Shown here in pieces: positions 9,501 to 16,751 of a DNA stretch of 64,000 nt. The translations under genes were made by a program, and so were the position numbers. The stretch covers positions 3,162,001-3,226,000 of the forward strand of contig NZ_CP036291.1 of NCBI RefSeq assembly GCF_007750855.1. The letters are read 5' to 3'. The notes under the pieces are model-generated. The model did not search any database. It was not told the DNA's origin and saw only the letters and a list, made by a program, of their open reading frames with translations. Origin of the DNA: Pirellulimonas nuda. GTDB taxonomy: Bacteria; Planctomycetota; Planctomycetia; Pirellulales; Lacipirellulaceae. The first letter of the stretch is position 1. Each line of letters begins with the position of its first letter.

Positions 9501-10809
9501 GTACGGCGGGCAGGTGACGCCGGGCTACGACTTATTGCTGTCGCTCCCGGCAGGGGCGCCGGTCGGCGCCGAGGTCTACTACACGCTCGACGGATCGGAC
9601 CCCCGTTTGGCCGGGGGTGGGGCCAACCCGCTCGCCACGCACGGCCCCGGACCGCTCACCGTGGCCGTAAACTCCCCGTTGCGGGTGCTGGCGCGGGTCA
9701 AGAACGGCGCCGATTGGAGCCCGCTGGTCGAGGCCGCGTTCACTATCCCCGATCTGGCGACGGTCCGCGTGGTCGAGCTCATGTACAACCCGCCCGGATC
9801 GGGGGACGCGACCGAGTACATCGAGCTGCTGAACTTCGGCGCAGCGACGATCGACCTCGCCGGCCTGCGCCTCGAGGGGTTCTCGTCGGGGGGCTACGAC
9901 TTCACCGGCGGCTCGCTCGGCCCCGGCCAGCGGGTCGTGGTGGTGCGCGACCAGGCGGCCTTTGCCGCCGCCTATCCGGGTGTTGCGAATATCGCGCCGG
10001 GCGAGTTCTCGGGGAGCCTCGCCAACGAGGGAGAAACCGTCGCGCTCCGCGGCCCCGTGGGCGGGCTGCTGCAGTCGTTCGTCTACGGCGACAGCAACGC
10101 CCCCGGCTGGCCGGCCGCGGCGGACGGCGACGGGTCGTCGCTCGAGTACATCGGCCCCTTCGACCAGGACGCCGCGGACCCCTCGGCGGCGGCGGGCGAC
10201 CCGTACGACGACCCAGCCAACTGGCGCGCAAGCCTCGCGGTAGGGGGCACGCCCGGTACCGACGGGTCGACCGTCGTGCCGGGCGATTACGACCGCAACG
10301 GTCTTGTCGAGCAGCTCGACCGCGATTTCTGGGCCGCCCAGTTCGGCCAGACAGTGACGGCCTACGCCGGCGCAGACGGCAACGGAGACGGCCGCGTCGA
10401 CGCGGCCGACTACACCGTGTGGCGCGACAACCTCGGCGCCTCCCCCGCGATCGCCGCGGCGATCGACCTTGCCATGGCAGCGAACGCGGGAGACGCCGCG
10501 GTCGCCGCCCAGCGCGAGGCGGTCTCTCCCCCGCCCGCCACCGCCCCGCTGTTCAGCGCCCGCGCCCCTGAGCCCGCCGAGCGTCCCCCTGCCGCCGGCA
10601 GCGCATTGTGGCGAGGGCCTGCCGGCACGCACCGCACGACGCTGCTGACGCTGGCGTTGCGGCGGGGCTTGGGCGAGCGGGACGCCGAGGCCGCGGGGCC
10701 CCACCGTCGAGCACCGGACCACGGCTCGACCGAACGAGCGGCCAAGCGGCACGCCGGGCTGATGGACGACGCGCTGCAGGGCTTGTTCGTCGAGCTCGGC
10801 GAGGCTTAG
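6589..10809 (+). CDS. large CotH / lamin-tail / dockerin surface protein
   Basis: A 1,406-aa secreted protein. The N-terminus is basic and ends in FETLESRRVMA, the planctomycete extracellular-leader pattern. Approximate domains in order: lamin-tail domain 37-155; beta-sandwich with a FDDGFIAYLNG motif 180-357; chitobiase/hexosaminidase C-terminal-like domain 404-471 (IRYTTDGSLPSP); CotH-type domain 534-841 (GLYWGLYNLHERPDDSF, WRFHAWDQEHAF); second chitobiase-like domain 967-1054 (VYYTLDGSDP); second lamin-tail domain 1059-1223; dockerin-like EF-hand pair 1231-1284 (DYDRNGLVEQLD, DGNGDGRVDAADYTVWRDNLG). CotH of Bacillus is a spore-coat protein kinase; whether this one is active cannot be told. 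There is no PEP-CTERM tail. The ATG at 6589 fits the leader pattern. The stop codon overlaps that of mdoH. Confidence 0.9.
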   Translation: MLSFRRRRPARASNAATRRRRRAPVFETLESRRVMAVVLAEFLADNESGIRDADGQRQDWVELANTGAAAVDLGGYYLSDDATQPDKWRVPDGVSIAAGQRLVVFASGKDRTNGELHTNFQLEKSGEDLLLVAPDGATVVDAYLSYPPQRADASYGRGVAETGAMPQTLVGAATAVRAHVPTGENAAVDDHWREPGFDDSGWLAGTRSVGFDRNSDGVNLAPFIGRTLTPAEMSTTQTTAYVRFNFEVEGAARLTSLALDLRFDDGFIAYLNGREVARANFAEDFARPQPQWDSFAGNQVGTSSTAGAANRLAEALDVASFELSAYLPLLVEGTNVLAFHAVNSTSSSSSNANRLDLLVEPVLTAGRATGAEAVGFMAWPSPGSPNGVANQGFVGDTHFSVDRGFFDAPFDVAITSQTPGALIRYTTDGSLPSPTTGTLYGGPVAIADTTTLRAIAYKAGYTPTDVDTQTYLFLDDVLQQSAADVTQPYATWGHDKSDSGSESGYNLDDESDWGLDPDIVTGNQQSIKDALQAIPTVSLVMDWDDLFGGTPQPGTFAGTTTVAPQPQGIYIHGSSSERSASLEYFNPASPTDTFHLDVGVETQGHSSTLRWNSDKLSFQVKFKFPYGPTELNYPVFADALFGAGAASQFDSLILDAMYNYAWHHANPVQRDYARFVTDQVVSDLQNLASGKGAPHGEYVHLYLNGLYWGLYNLHERPDDSFAAEYCGGDKDDYDVVKHANQDVAHEYTWVQGGVAAEQRFASLLSATQSVQDSPASAAAYAAVEQVLDVDQFIDYMIVHYYAGNAADWSHNNWYASRDRSGGLWRFHAWDQEHAFPTADNGDSYTQAVDLTGKDDFEAPTSIHRNLIGNAEYRQRFADRVQALMQNGGVLTTEAARSVYQARIDEITAPILGESARWGDNRNESDPYTQADFLAVNNAVIADFFAGRTQTVLSQFQTAGWLVPLAAPALSQYGGQVTPGYDLLLSLPAGAPVGAEVYYTLDGSDPRLAGGGANPLATHGPGPLTVAVNSPLRVLARVKNGADWSPLVEAAFTIPDLATVRVVELMYNPPGSGDATEYIELLNFGAATIDLAGLRLEGFSSGGYDFTGGSLGPGQRVVVVRDQAAFAAAYPGVANIAPGEFSGSLANEGETVALRGPVGGLLQSFVYGDSNAPGWPAAADGDGSSLEYIGPFDQDAADPSAAAGDPYDDPANWRASLAVGGTPGTDGSTVVPGDYDRNGLVEQLDRDFWAAQFGQTVTAYAGADGNGDGRVDAADYTVWRDNLGASPAIAAAIDLAMAANAGDAAVAAQREAVSPPPATAPLFSARAPEPAERPPAAGSALWRGPAGTHRTTLLTLALRRGLGERDAEAAGPHRRAPDHGSTERAAKRHAGLMDDALQGLFVELGEA

Positions 10810-12863
10810 CCGGTTGGCGTCGACGCGTAGCCCAACGCCGCGTCGCTGGGCTCGTAGAGCCGCTGCGTCCAGGCCAGGTGAAACGCGGCCGGGTCGCTCA
10901 GCAGCAGCCGCTTCTCGTCGGGGGTCAGCGAGCCCGGGTCGCGCTCGGCTAGGTGCGCAAGCGCCGTGGGGTTCGAGTGCTTGGCGGTCGGCGAGGCGGT
11001 GAGGATCGACTCGTGGACCATCGCCAGCCCGGGGCTCGCCAGGACGCTCGAAAAGGGGTCGTCGCCCAGCTCGTCGGTTTGGCGGCGGTGCTCGGGGATC
11101 AACCTGCGCTGCGCGCCAAGCACGGCCTCGGGCGAGAGTTCGCTCGGCGTCAGCAGCAAGCCCCAGCGTCGCAGCGCCCTGCCGACCCGCCCGCTGCTCA
11201 GCACGACCGAGATCAGCGGCGCCAGCGCCGCGCCGATCAGCACCGGCGATAGCCACGGCAACGCGCTGGGCCGCGTGAGGACGATCACGAGCGTCCCCAC
11301 AATGCCGATGGCTGCCTGCCAGCCGTGCGCCGCCAGCGCGTCGCGCAGCGAGAGGTCGTGCCCGTCCCGCGTCTGGGCGTTCCAGCCGACCATCCGCCCC
11401 ATCAGGGTGGTGAGCACGAAGCGGGTGTGGAACAGCATCATGATCGGCGCCGCGAAGACCGAGACGACCGTCTCCAGCACCGCGCTGGAGGCCAGCGCGA
11501 GCCAGCCACCGAAGCCCGCGGCGCCCTCCCTCCCGGCGGCCAGCGCCAACAGCGCCCACAGCCTGGGGAGCAGCAGCATCGCCATCACCACGCCAAACAC
11601 CACCAGGCAACTCGGCCCGGAGGGTTCGGAAGCCCCATCAAAATCGGCCGAACTCATCAGCCCCAGCACGATCGCCAGCAGCCACAGCGGCGACGACAGG
11701 TAGGCCAGCACGCCGAACATGAAGTGCAGCCGCGACATCGGCATGATGCCGCTCTCGAAGATCAGCCGGGTGTGCTGCAGGTTCCCCTGGCACCAGCGGC
11801 GGTCGCGTTGGGCGTAGTCGGGTAGCGCCGGGGGGCACTCCTCGTAGCTCCCGCCGAGGTCCGAGGCCAGTCGCACCTTGTACCCCGCGCGGCGCATCAG
11901 CGCCGCTTCCACAAAATCGTGGCTGAGCACCTCGCCCCCCAGCGGCTTGGCGCCCGGCAGGTCCGATAGACCGCAGTGACGCATAAAGGCCTCGGTGCGC
12001 AGGATCGCGTTGTGCCCCCAGTAGTTGCCGGCGTCGCCGGCCCACGCCTCGAACGCCCGCGCCAGCAGGGGCCCGTAGGCCGCGGCGGCGAACTGCTGGC
12101 ACCGCGCCCAGAACGAGTCTTGGTTCACGGGGATCGGGACGGTCTGAAGCAGCCCGAGGCCCGGGTCGGCCTCCATGCGTCGCAGCATCTCGAGCATCAC
12201 CTCGCCCGTCATCACGCTGTCGGCGTCCAGCACCAACAGGTAGTGGTAGCCGGCGCCCCACCGCTCGCAGAAGTCGCGCAGATTGCCCGCCTTCTTCCCG
12301 GCGTTGTCCTCGCGGTGCCGGTAGAACACGCGGCAGTGGGTGTCGGGCCGGGCGTCTGCCCGCTGCCAGGCGAACTCTTCCTGCAGCCAGACGTCGGGGT
12401 CGGTCGTGTCGCTCAGCACAAAGAAGTCGAACCGCCCGTCCTCGCCCGTCTCGCCCAGCGAGTGGCGCATCGCCTCGATCCCGGCGAACACCCGCGCCAC
12501 GCTCTCGTTGTAGATCGGCATCAGCACGGCGACGCGGGCGCCGACGTCGAGACGCGTCGCGGAGCTCTGCGGCCCGCGGCGGCGGAAGAGCGCCAGCCCG
12601 AGACCCAGGGTCGCCATCCAGAAAGAAAACGCGATCAGCGCGGTCAGCATCCACGTGAGGATCACCAGCAGCGATTCGACGAGCGTCCAGCCGTCGGCGC
12701 CCAGGCGGCTGCCGAGTGCATTGGCGATCCACCAACTCGACGCCAACGCCGCCACGGCGATCGTTGCGCGGATGGTCGCCGTTTTCCACATGGCAGCACG
12801 CCCTCCCCTATCGCTAGCGGCGGATCTCGTGGTCCCGCTCGACCCGGCTTCTGTCGGGCTCAT
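10806..12863 (-). CDS. mdoH: glucans biosynthesis glucosyltransferase H
   Basis: A 685-aa multi-pass inner-membrane family-2 glycosyltransferase that builds the beta-1,2-glucan backbone of osmoregulated periplasmic glucans from UDP-glucose. Visible features are two N-terminal membrane segments (residues 25-95), the GT2 core with LVLDADSVMTGE near residue 210, the acceptor-site motif QRDRRWCQGNLQH near 355, and several C-terminal membrane helices. It is shorter than E. coli MdoH (847 aa), mainly at the N-terminus. Its ATG overlaps the stop of the preceding gene as ATGA, so it is likely translated by coupling. The stop overlaps the stop of the convergent CotH-type gene. Confidence 0.92.
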   Translation of the reverse strand: MSPTEAGSSGTTRSAASDRGGRAAMWKTATIRATIAVAALASSWWIANALGSRLGADGWTLVESLLVILTWMLTALIAFSFWMATLGLGLALFRRRGPQSSATRLDVGARVAVLMPIYNESVARVFAGIEAMRHSLGETGEDGRFDFFVLSDTTDPDVWLQEEFAWQRADARPDTHCRVFYRHREDNAGKKAGNLRDFCERWGAGYHYLLVLDADSVMTGEVMLEMLRRMEADPGLGLLQTVPIPVNQDSFWARCQQFAAAAYGPLLARAFEAWAGDAGNYWGHNAILRTEAFMRHCGLSDLPGAKPLGGEVLSHDFVEAALMRRAGYKVRLASDLGGSYEECPPALPDYAQRDRRWCQGNLQHTRLIFESGIMPMSRLHFMFGVLAYLSSPLWLLAIVLGLMSSADFDGASEPSGPSCLVVFGVVMAMLLLPRLWALLALAAGREGAAGFGGWLALASSAVLETVVSVFAAPIMMLFHTRFVLTTLMGRMVGWNAQTRDGHDLSLRDALAAHGWQAAIGIVGTLVIVLTRPSALPWLSPVLIGAALAPLISVVLSSGRVGRALRRWGLLLTPSELSPEAVLGAQRRLIPEHRRQTDELGDDPFSSVLASPGLAMVHESILTASPTAKHSNPTALAHLAERDPGSLTPDEKRLLLSDPAAFHLAWTQRLYEPSDAALGYASTPTG

Positions 12864-13453
12864 AGCAGCCCGAAGCAGCTACGGACCGACCGGAACGCGA
12901 ACCCGAGCGCCACCCGCGGCGGCCGCACCGCGTGGGCGAGCCGGGGAAGGATCGGCTGCGCCAAGGGTTGCGGCGGCATCGACCCGCGCGATTCGGGGGG
13001 CGCTACCGGCCGCGCCGTGTCGGCGAACCGGTGCAACCAGCCCTCTTCGATGCTCCCCAACGATTCCAAGAACGCCGGTTCGGTCGCCAATAGCTGGCAG
13101 AACCTCTGCACGACGTGGGGCCGCGTTGCGTCGCCGCCGATCCGGGCAGCGATCGCGTCGATCTGGTTGGTGATCCATTGCTGGGTCAAGCAGGCGCCCC
13201 GCCGTGCGTAGGATTGAAGCGACGGCGCTTCGCCTGCGTCGCACGGCGCCGTGGCCGGGGCGTTCCACGCCTGCAGCGACCGGACCACCCGCGCTGCGGC
13301 GCGACCGGCCGCCGCGCGGTCCTGCACTCCCCAGGCCAGCAGGACGCCGGTGGATGCAGACTCTGCTGCCTCGCGCGCCCGCTGCTGGAGCGCGTAGCGA
13401 CGCACCTCTGCCGAGGGTTCGATGATAAACTCGTGGTTCTTTAAGGCGTCCAT
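12860..13453 (-). CDS. unknown protein encoded between mdoG and mdoH
   Basis: A 197-aa, mostly helical, soluble protein with no signal peptide and no family I recognise. It starts at the ATG at 13453, seven bases after a ggag, inside the last codons of mdoG; a GTG at 13465 is also in frame. Its stop overlaps the mdoH ATG. The middle has QSYARRGACLTQQWITNQIDAIAARIGG and HVVQRFCQLLATEPAFLESLGSIEEGWLHRF, and the end is Pro-rich and basic. The tight double overlap argues that it works with the glucan synthase, perhaps as a cytoplasmic regulator or accessory subunit. E. coli mdoGH has no such gene. Confidence 0.75.
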   Translation of the reverse strand: MDALKNHEFIIEPSAEVRRYALQQRAREAAESASTGVLLAWGVQDRAAAGRAAARVVRSLQAWNAPATAPCDAGEAPSLQSYARRGACLTQQWITNQIDAIAARIGGDATRPHVVQRFCQLLATEPAFLESLGSIEEGWLHRFADTARPVAPPESRGSMPPQPLAQPILPRLAHAVRPPRVALGFAFRSVRSCFGLL

Positions 13454-14976
13454 GTGTAGCTCCACGTTTCGGATACGGGCCGGCCGTCGGCGTGAATCTC
13501 GGCGGTAGCGGTCACCGGCGAGGCCGGGTCGTGGTGCAGGTCGAACGACAGCACCCAGTTGTTGTCGGGTTGTTTCTCGAACCGCACTTCCCCCACGCTG
13601 CCACCTTCGACGTTGATGACTGGCTCGACGTTGTTTCGTTCAAGGTTGGGGAGCTCGTCGCCACCCTCGAGCACCAAGAAGTAGCTCGATCCTTGCTGTG
13701 TCGCTCGCGGGATCGTATGCGCAAATCTCGCTTGGTAGTTCCCCTCGGGCTCACGCTGCCCGAAGGACAACTCGTAGCGAAAGTCGTGCCGCTGGCCCCC
13801 GCGGACGGGCTCGGCGGGGACCCAGTAGGCGCCGATATTGTCGAAGCCCTCGTGCGTGCTGCTGAGCTCCAACAGCTCAACCCGGCCGGCGCCCCAGTCC
13901 CCCCGCGGCTTCACCCACACATTGGGCCGCAGGTGATAGCGGGCCTCGTTGTCGGCGTAGTTCTCGTACTCGCGGTCGCGCTGCATGAGTCCGAATCCGG
14001 CCAACGCGTCGGTCGGGAACGAGCTGACCACGGTCCGGTCCGCCCGCACCAGCGGCCGCCACGTCCAACGTCCGGACGCCTCGATCAGCAGCCCGTCGGA
14101 GTCGTGCACCTCCGGACGGGGGTCGTCGGAAGGTTTGCTCCAGGCCTCCCACATCCACATGCTGGTGATGGGCGCCACGCCTACCTTCTGCACGCCGTGG
14201 CGGAAGAAGAGCGCGCAGGTCACGGCGACCCGGGTCGTTTCCCCCGGGAACACCTCGAACTGGTACGCGCCGGCCACCGCCGGCCCGTCCAACAGCGCCC
14301 AGACGGTGATCTTGTTCTTGTCTTCGGGACGCTCGATCCAGAATTCAATGAAACGCGGGAACTCTTCGGGGCTGCCGAGCCCGACGTCGATCGCAAGCCC
14401 GCGGACCGACGCGCCGTACCAATCAAACGCGCCCAGCACGCGGAAGTAGCTGGCCCCCAGGAAGCTGAGGAACTCTTGCGGGTTGGGGCGGTCAAGCAGC
14501 CGGGTCAACAGACGGAAGCCCGCGTAGGCGCCGCCGGGCGTGTCGGCCAGCGGCGCCGCGCTGCCGCGGTACTGGAACAGAGCGGGGTCGAAAGGGATCT
14601 GCTCGGTCGATTGCCCTTCCGCTTCGTCACGGCCCACCTCGTTCAGCCGCTTGCCGAACGGGAAGAGGAACCCCGCGTGGTGGGGCTCGAGCCAGAACGG
14701 CAGGTCCTCGTCACGCCACCTGGCCTTCTCGAAGCGTGGCGAGATCATCCGGTAACGGTCGTAGGTGAGCTGCGCAAACGCCGGCGGCGCCGCGACGGGG
14801 GGCTGGTGCTTGCTGCCGGCCATCTTCTCCGCACGCGCCACCAGGCGGTCGAACGAGAACGGCTGCTCGGCGTCGGGCGGGCTCGCGGTGGCGAGCTCCG
14901 CGGCGACGTCCAAGGGACGCGTCGTCGTCAGCACGCCTGTCGCTAGGCATAGAGCGATGGTGCGGTAAGTCAGCAA
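13441..14976 (-). CDS. mdoG: periplasmic glucan biosynthesis protein G/D
   Basis: A 511-aa OpgG/OpgD family protein, the same length as E. coli MdoG. It has an N-terminal signal peptide and family sequences such as FAQLTYDRYRMI, RFEKARWRDEDLPFWLEPHHAGFLFPF, GASYFRVLGAFDWYGASVRGLAID, EEFPRFIEFWIERP and SSFPTDALAGFGLMQRDREYENYADNEARYHLRPNVWVKP. The family acts in the periplasm on nascent beta-1,2-glucan; E. coli OpgD has been shown to be an endo-beta-1,2-glucanase (GH186). The start is a TTG at 14976, because no in-frame ATG precedes the conserved region. It heads the mdoG-unknown-mdoH operon. Confidence 0.92.
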   Translation of the reverse strand: MLTYRTIALCLATGVLTTTRPLDVAAELATASPPDAEQPFSFDRLVARAEKMAGSKHQPPVAAPPAFAQLTYDRYRMISPRFEKARWRDEDLPFWLEPHHAGFLFPFGKRLNEVGRDEAEGQSTEQIPFDPALFQYRGSAAPLADTPGGAYAGFRLLTRLLDRPNPQEFLSFLGASYFRVLGAFDWYGASVRGLAIDVGLGSPEEFPRFIEFWIERPEDKNKITVWALLDGPAVAGAYQFEVFPGETTRVAVTCALFFRHGVQKVGVAPITSMWMWEAWSKPSDDPRPEVHDSDGLLIEASGRWTWRPLVRADRTVVSSFPTDALAGFGLMQRDREYENYADNEARYHLRPNVWVKPRGDWGAGRVELLELSSTHEGFDNIGAYWVPAEPVRGGQRHDFRYELSFGQREPEGNYQARFAHTIPRATQQGSSYFLVLEGGDELPNLERNNVEPVINVEGGSVGEVRFEKQPDNNWVLSFDLHHDPASPVTATAEIHADGRPVSETWSYTWTP

Positions 14977-15442
14977 AGGGGAACCTTGTCGGGGGATAGA
15001 CGGATCGAGCGGGACGCGGCCCCGCTGGTGGGAACTCCGAGGAATGCAAAACGCGTGCCGCGCCGCCGACCGCTAGCCGAACCCCCCTCAAACTCAGCGG
15101 AATCCGCCGATCCGTTCCTGATTCTTCACGCAACCTTCATCGGGCCGTCATCGCAGGAGATAGAAGACGCGCTCCCGGGCCTGGCGGAGGCGCCGGCTGG
15201 ACGCGCGGCGACCACCGGACGGCTGCGCTGCCGCCATCTGGCCGGCAGCGAACGCAAGGAAAGCAGGCGTGGCGCCTAGATTCGCCGCAGTCCCGTGCAA
15301 CGTACGTGCGGCGTGCGGCTCCGGAGAAAAGCTCTTGGGTGCAGAATTCCCGCAACTATAGTTGGTACTGGCGGCGGGCTGGCGGTTGCTCTCGCCGATT
15401 GTCGGCGACGATCCTTCTCCCTCATTCGCGAACGCCCCACGA
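14977..15442. other. divergent intergenic region
   Basis: This 466-bp stretch separates mdoG (minus) from the PEP-CTERM gene (plus), so it must hold promoters for both. No gene is supported here. The only feature I can point to is a 12-bp palindrome at 15353-15364. Confidence 0.6.
15353..15364. promoter_or_regulatory. 12-bp palindrome upstream of PEP-CTERM gene
   Basis: The sequence caactatagttg is a perfect palindrome 78 bp before the ATG at 15443, in an otherwise GC-rich spacer. It holds a TATAGT that could serve as a -10 element on the plus strand. It may be an operator or a promoter; the assignment is tentative. Confidence 0.35.
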
Positions 15443-16330
15443 ATGCAGCGACCCGTAGCAGCCGCCGTCTTGGTCCACGCGCTCGCCGGCGCCCTGCCCG
15501 TTGCGTCACTGGCCGCGTTCGACGTGCCCGGCGTGACGGTCGCAGACCCGGGGCTTGGTCAGAACACGCTCCGCACGCGCGGGACGCTTGTCGACGGCAG
15601 CGGCTTTAACGCCGGCGCAAGGACGCACCTCGCCGCGCCAGACGCGGGCACCATGTGGCGTTCGGCGGCGACGGTGGTTTCGGAAGACCAGCCGGTGATC
15701 CTCGACTTTGCCCTGAACGGACTGTACGACCTGGCGTCGATCGACATCTGGAACTTCAATCACTTCAGCCCGGCGCAGAACCACGGCGTGGGGAGGCTCG
15801 ATATTTTTACTTCGTCCGACGGGCTGGCGTACGTCAGCGCGATTCCGACCCTCGTGCTTCATCCAGGTTCGGGCCTCGACAGCTACGCCGGCCAGTCGAT
15901 CGACGTGCTGGCGTTCTCAACGAAGTTTGTCCGCTTTCGAATCGTCTCGGGCGTTGCGGGTGGACAAGGGGTGGGGTTGTCCGAGGTCCGCTTCGTCGCC
16001 TTCGGCGAACACACGCCGGCCGTGGCCCCCGGCGACTACAACGGCAACGGGTTGGTAGACGCCGCCGACTACACCCTCTTCCGCGACAACCTGGGAGGGG
16101 ACGCCGCTGCCGCCTTTGCCGCGGGGAGCCGCGACCCGCTGGGATCGGGGGGCGTGAATCAGAGCGACTACGCCTTCTGGTCTCAGAACTTCGGCCATGC
16201 CGGCGGCGTCGCTGCGGTGTCGCCGGCCAACCCAGCCGTGCCAGAAACCTGTGCGTGGGCCACGATGCTGCTCGCCGGGGCCGCGGCCCTGGTGCGGCCC
16301 GCGCTGCGGGCCCGCTCGAGAGCGGTCTAG
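15443..16330 (+). CDS. dockerin-like, PEP-CTERM-type secreted protein
   Basis: A 295-aa exported protein. It has a signal peptide at residues 1-25 and then a beta-rich domain at about 35-190 (ILDFALNGLYDLASIDIWNFN, FVRFRIVSGVAGGQGVGLSEVRFVAFG) that resembles discoidin-like jelly-roll modules. A dockerin-like EF-hand pair follows (DYNGNGLVDAADYTLFRDNLGG, then NQSDYAFWSQNFG). The tail VPETCAWATMLLAGAAALV plus an Arg-rich end looks like a PEP-CTERM sorting signal, with PET in place of PEP. Such tails are processed by exosortase and target proteins to the surface. I chose the ATG at 15443, which gives a clean signal peptide. Confidence 0.8.
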   Translation: MQRPVAAAVLVHALAGALPVASLAAFDVPGVTVADPGLGQNTLRTRGTLVDGSGFNAGARTHLAAPDAGTMWRSAATVVSEDQPVILDFALNGLYDLASIDIWNFNHFSPAQNHGVGRLDIFTSSDGLAYVSAIPTLVLHPGSGLDSYAGQSIDVLAFSTKFVRFRIVSGVAGGQGVGLSEVRFVAFGEHTPAVAPGDYNGNGLVDAADYTLFRDNLGGDAAAAFAAGSRDPLGSGGVNQSDYAFWSQNFGHAGGVAAVSPANPAVPETCAWATMLLAGAAALVRPALRARSRAV

Positions 16331-16751
16331 AGGGCGGCGCCGCTGCAAGCCTTCTGCCCGCCCGCGTCGGGCCGCGGTATAGCGCGTGGCTACAAAAGGC
16401 TGTCGCGGGAGGGGACGCCAGCGGCGAAAATGCGGGATTGCTACCCGCTGCTGCGGGCGACGCGGACGCGCCCAGTTTTGTCCCTTTGGTGTCCGCTCGC
16501 ACGCGATCGTCGGAGCGCCCTGGCCGCGTCGCGGAGATGCTATGCGCCCAGGGGGAGCCTCCCGCCGTTGAAATAGGGGGACTACGCGCTGCAGGCGGGC
16601 GGTTTGAGTGGTCGGGTGGGGGTTTTGTCCGAAAACGATGGGCCCGCCGACCGCCAGAAGCGGACATTACTCAAACGCATACTCTGACGCTGCCCGAACC
16701 GCTACGCACTCTTTCCCCGGCACAGCCCCAGGGGTTAGGGTTCCTGTCTAA
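16331..16751. other. intergenic region, nothing recognised
   Basis: A 421-bp stretch between the PEP-CTERM gene and the OPT transporter gene. I see no credible gene, RNA or repeat. The promoter of the transporter gene should lie here, but no clear -35/-10 pair stands out. Confidence 0.5.

Noticed and set aside
7461-10571. A 1,036-codon plus-strand frame overlapping the CotH gene
   Set aside because: Arg/Pro/Gly-rich low-complexity translation, out of frame with a well-supported gene.
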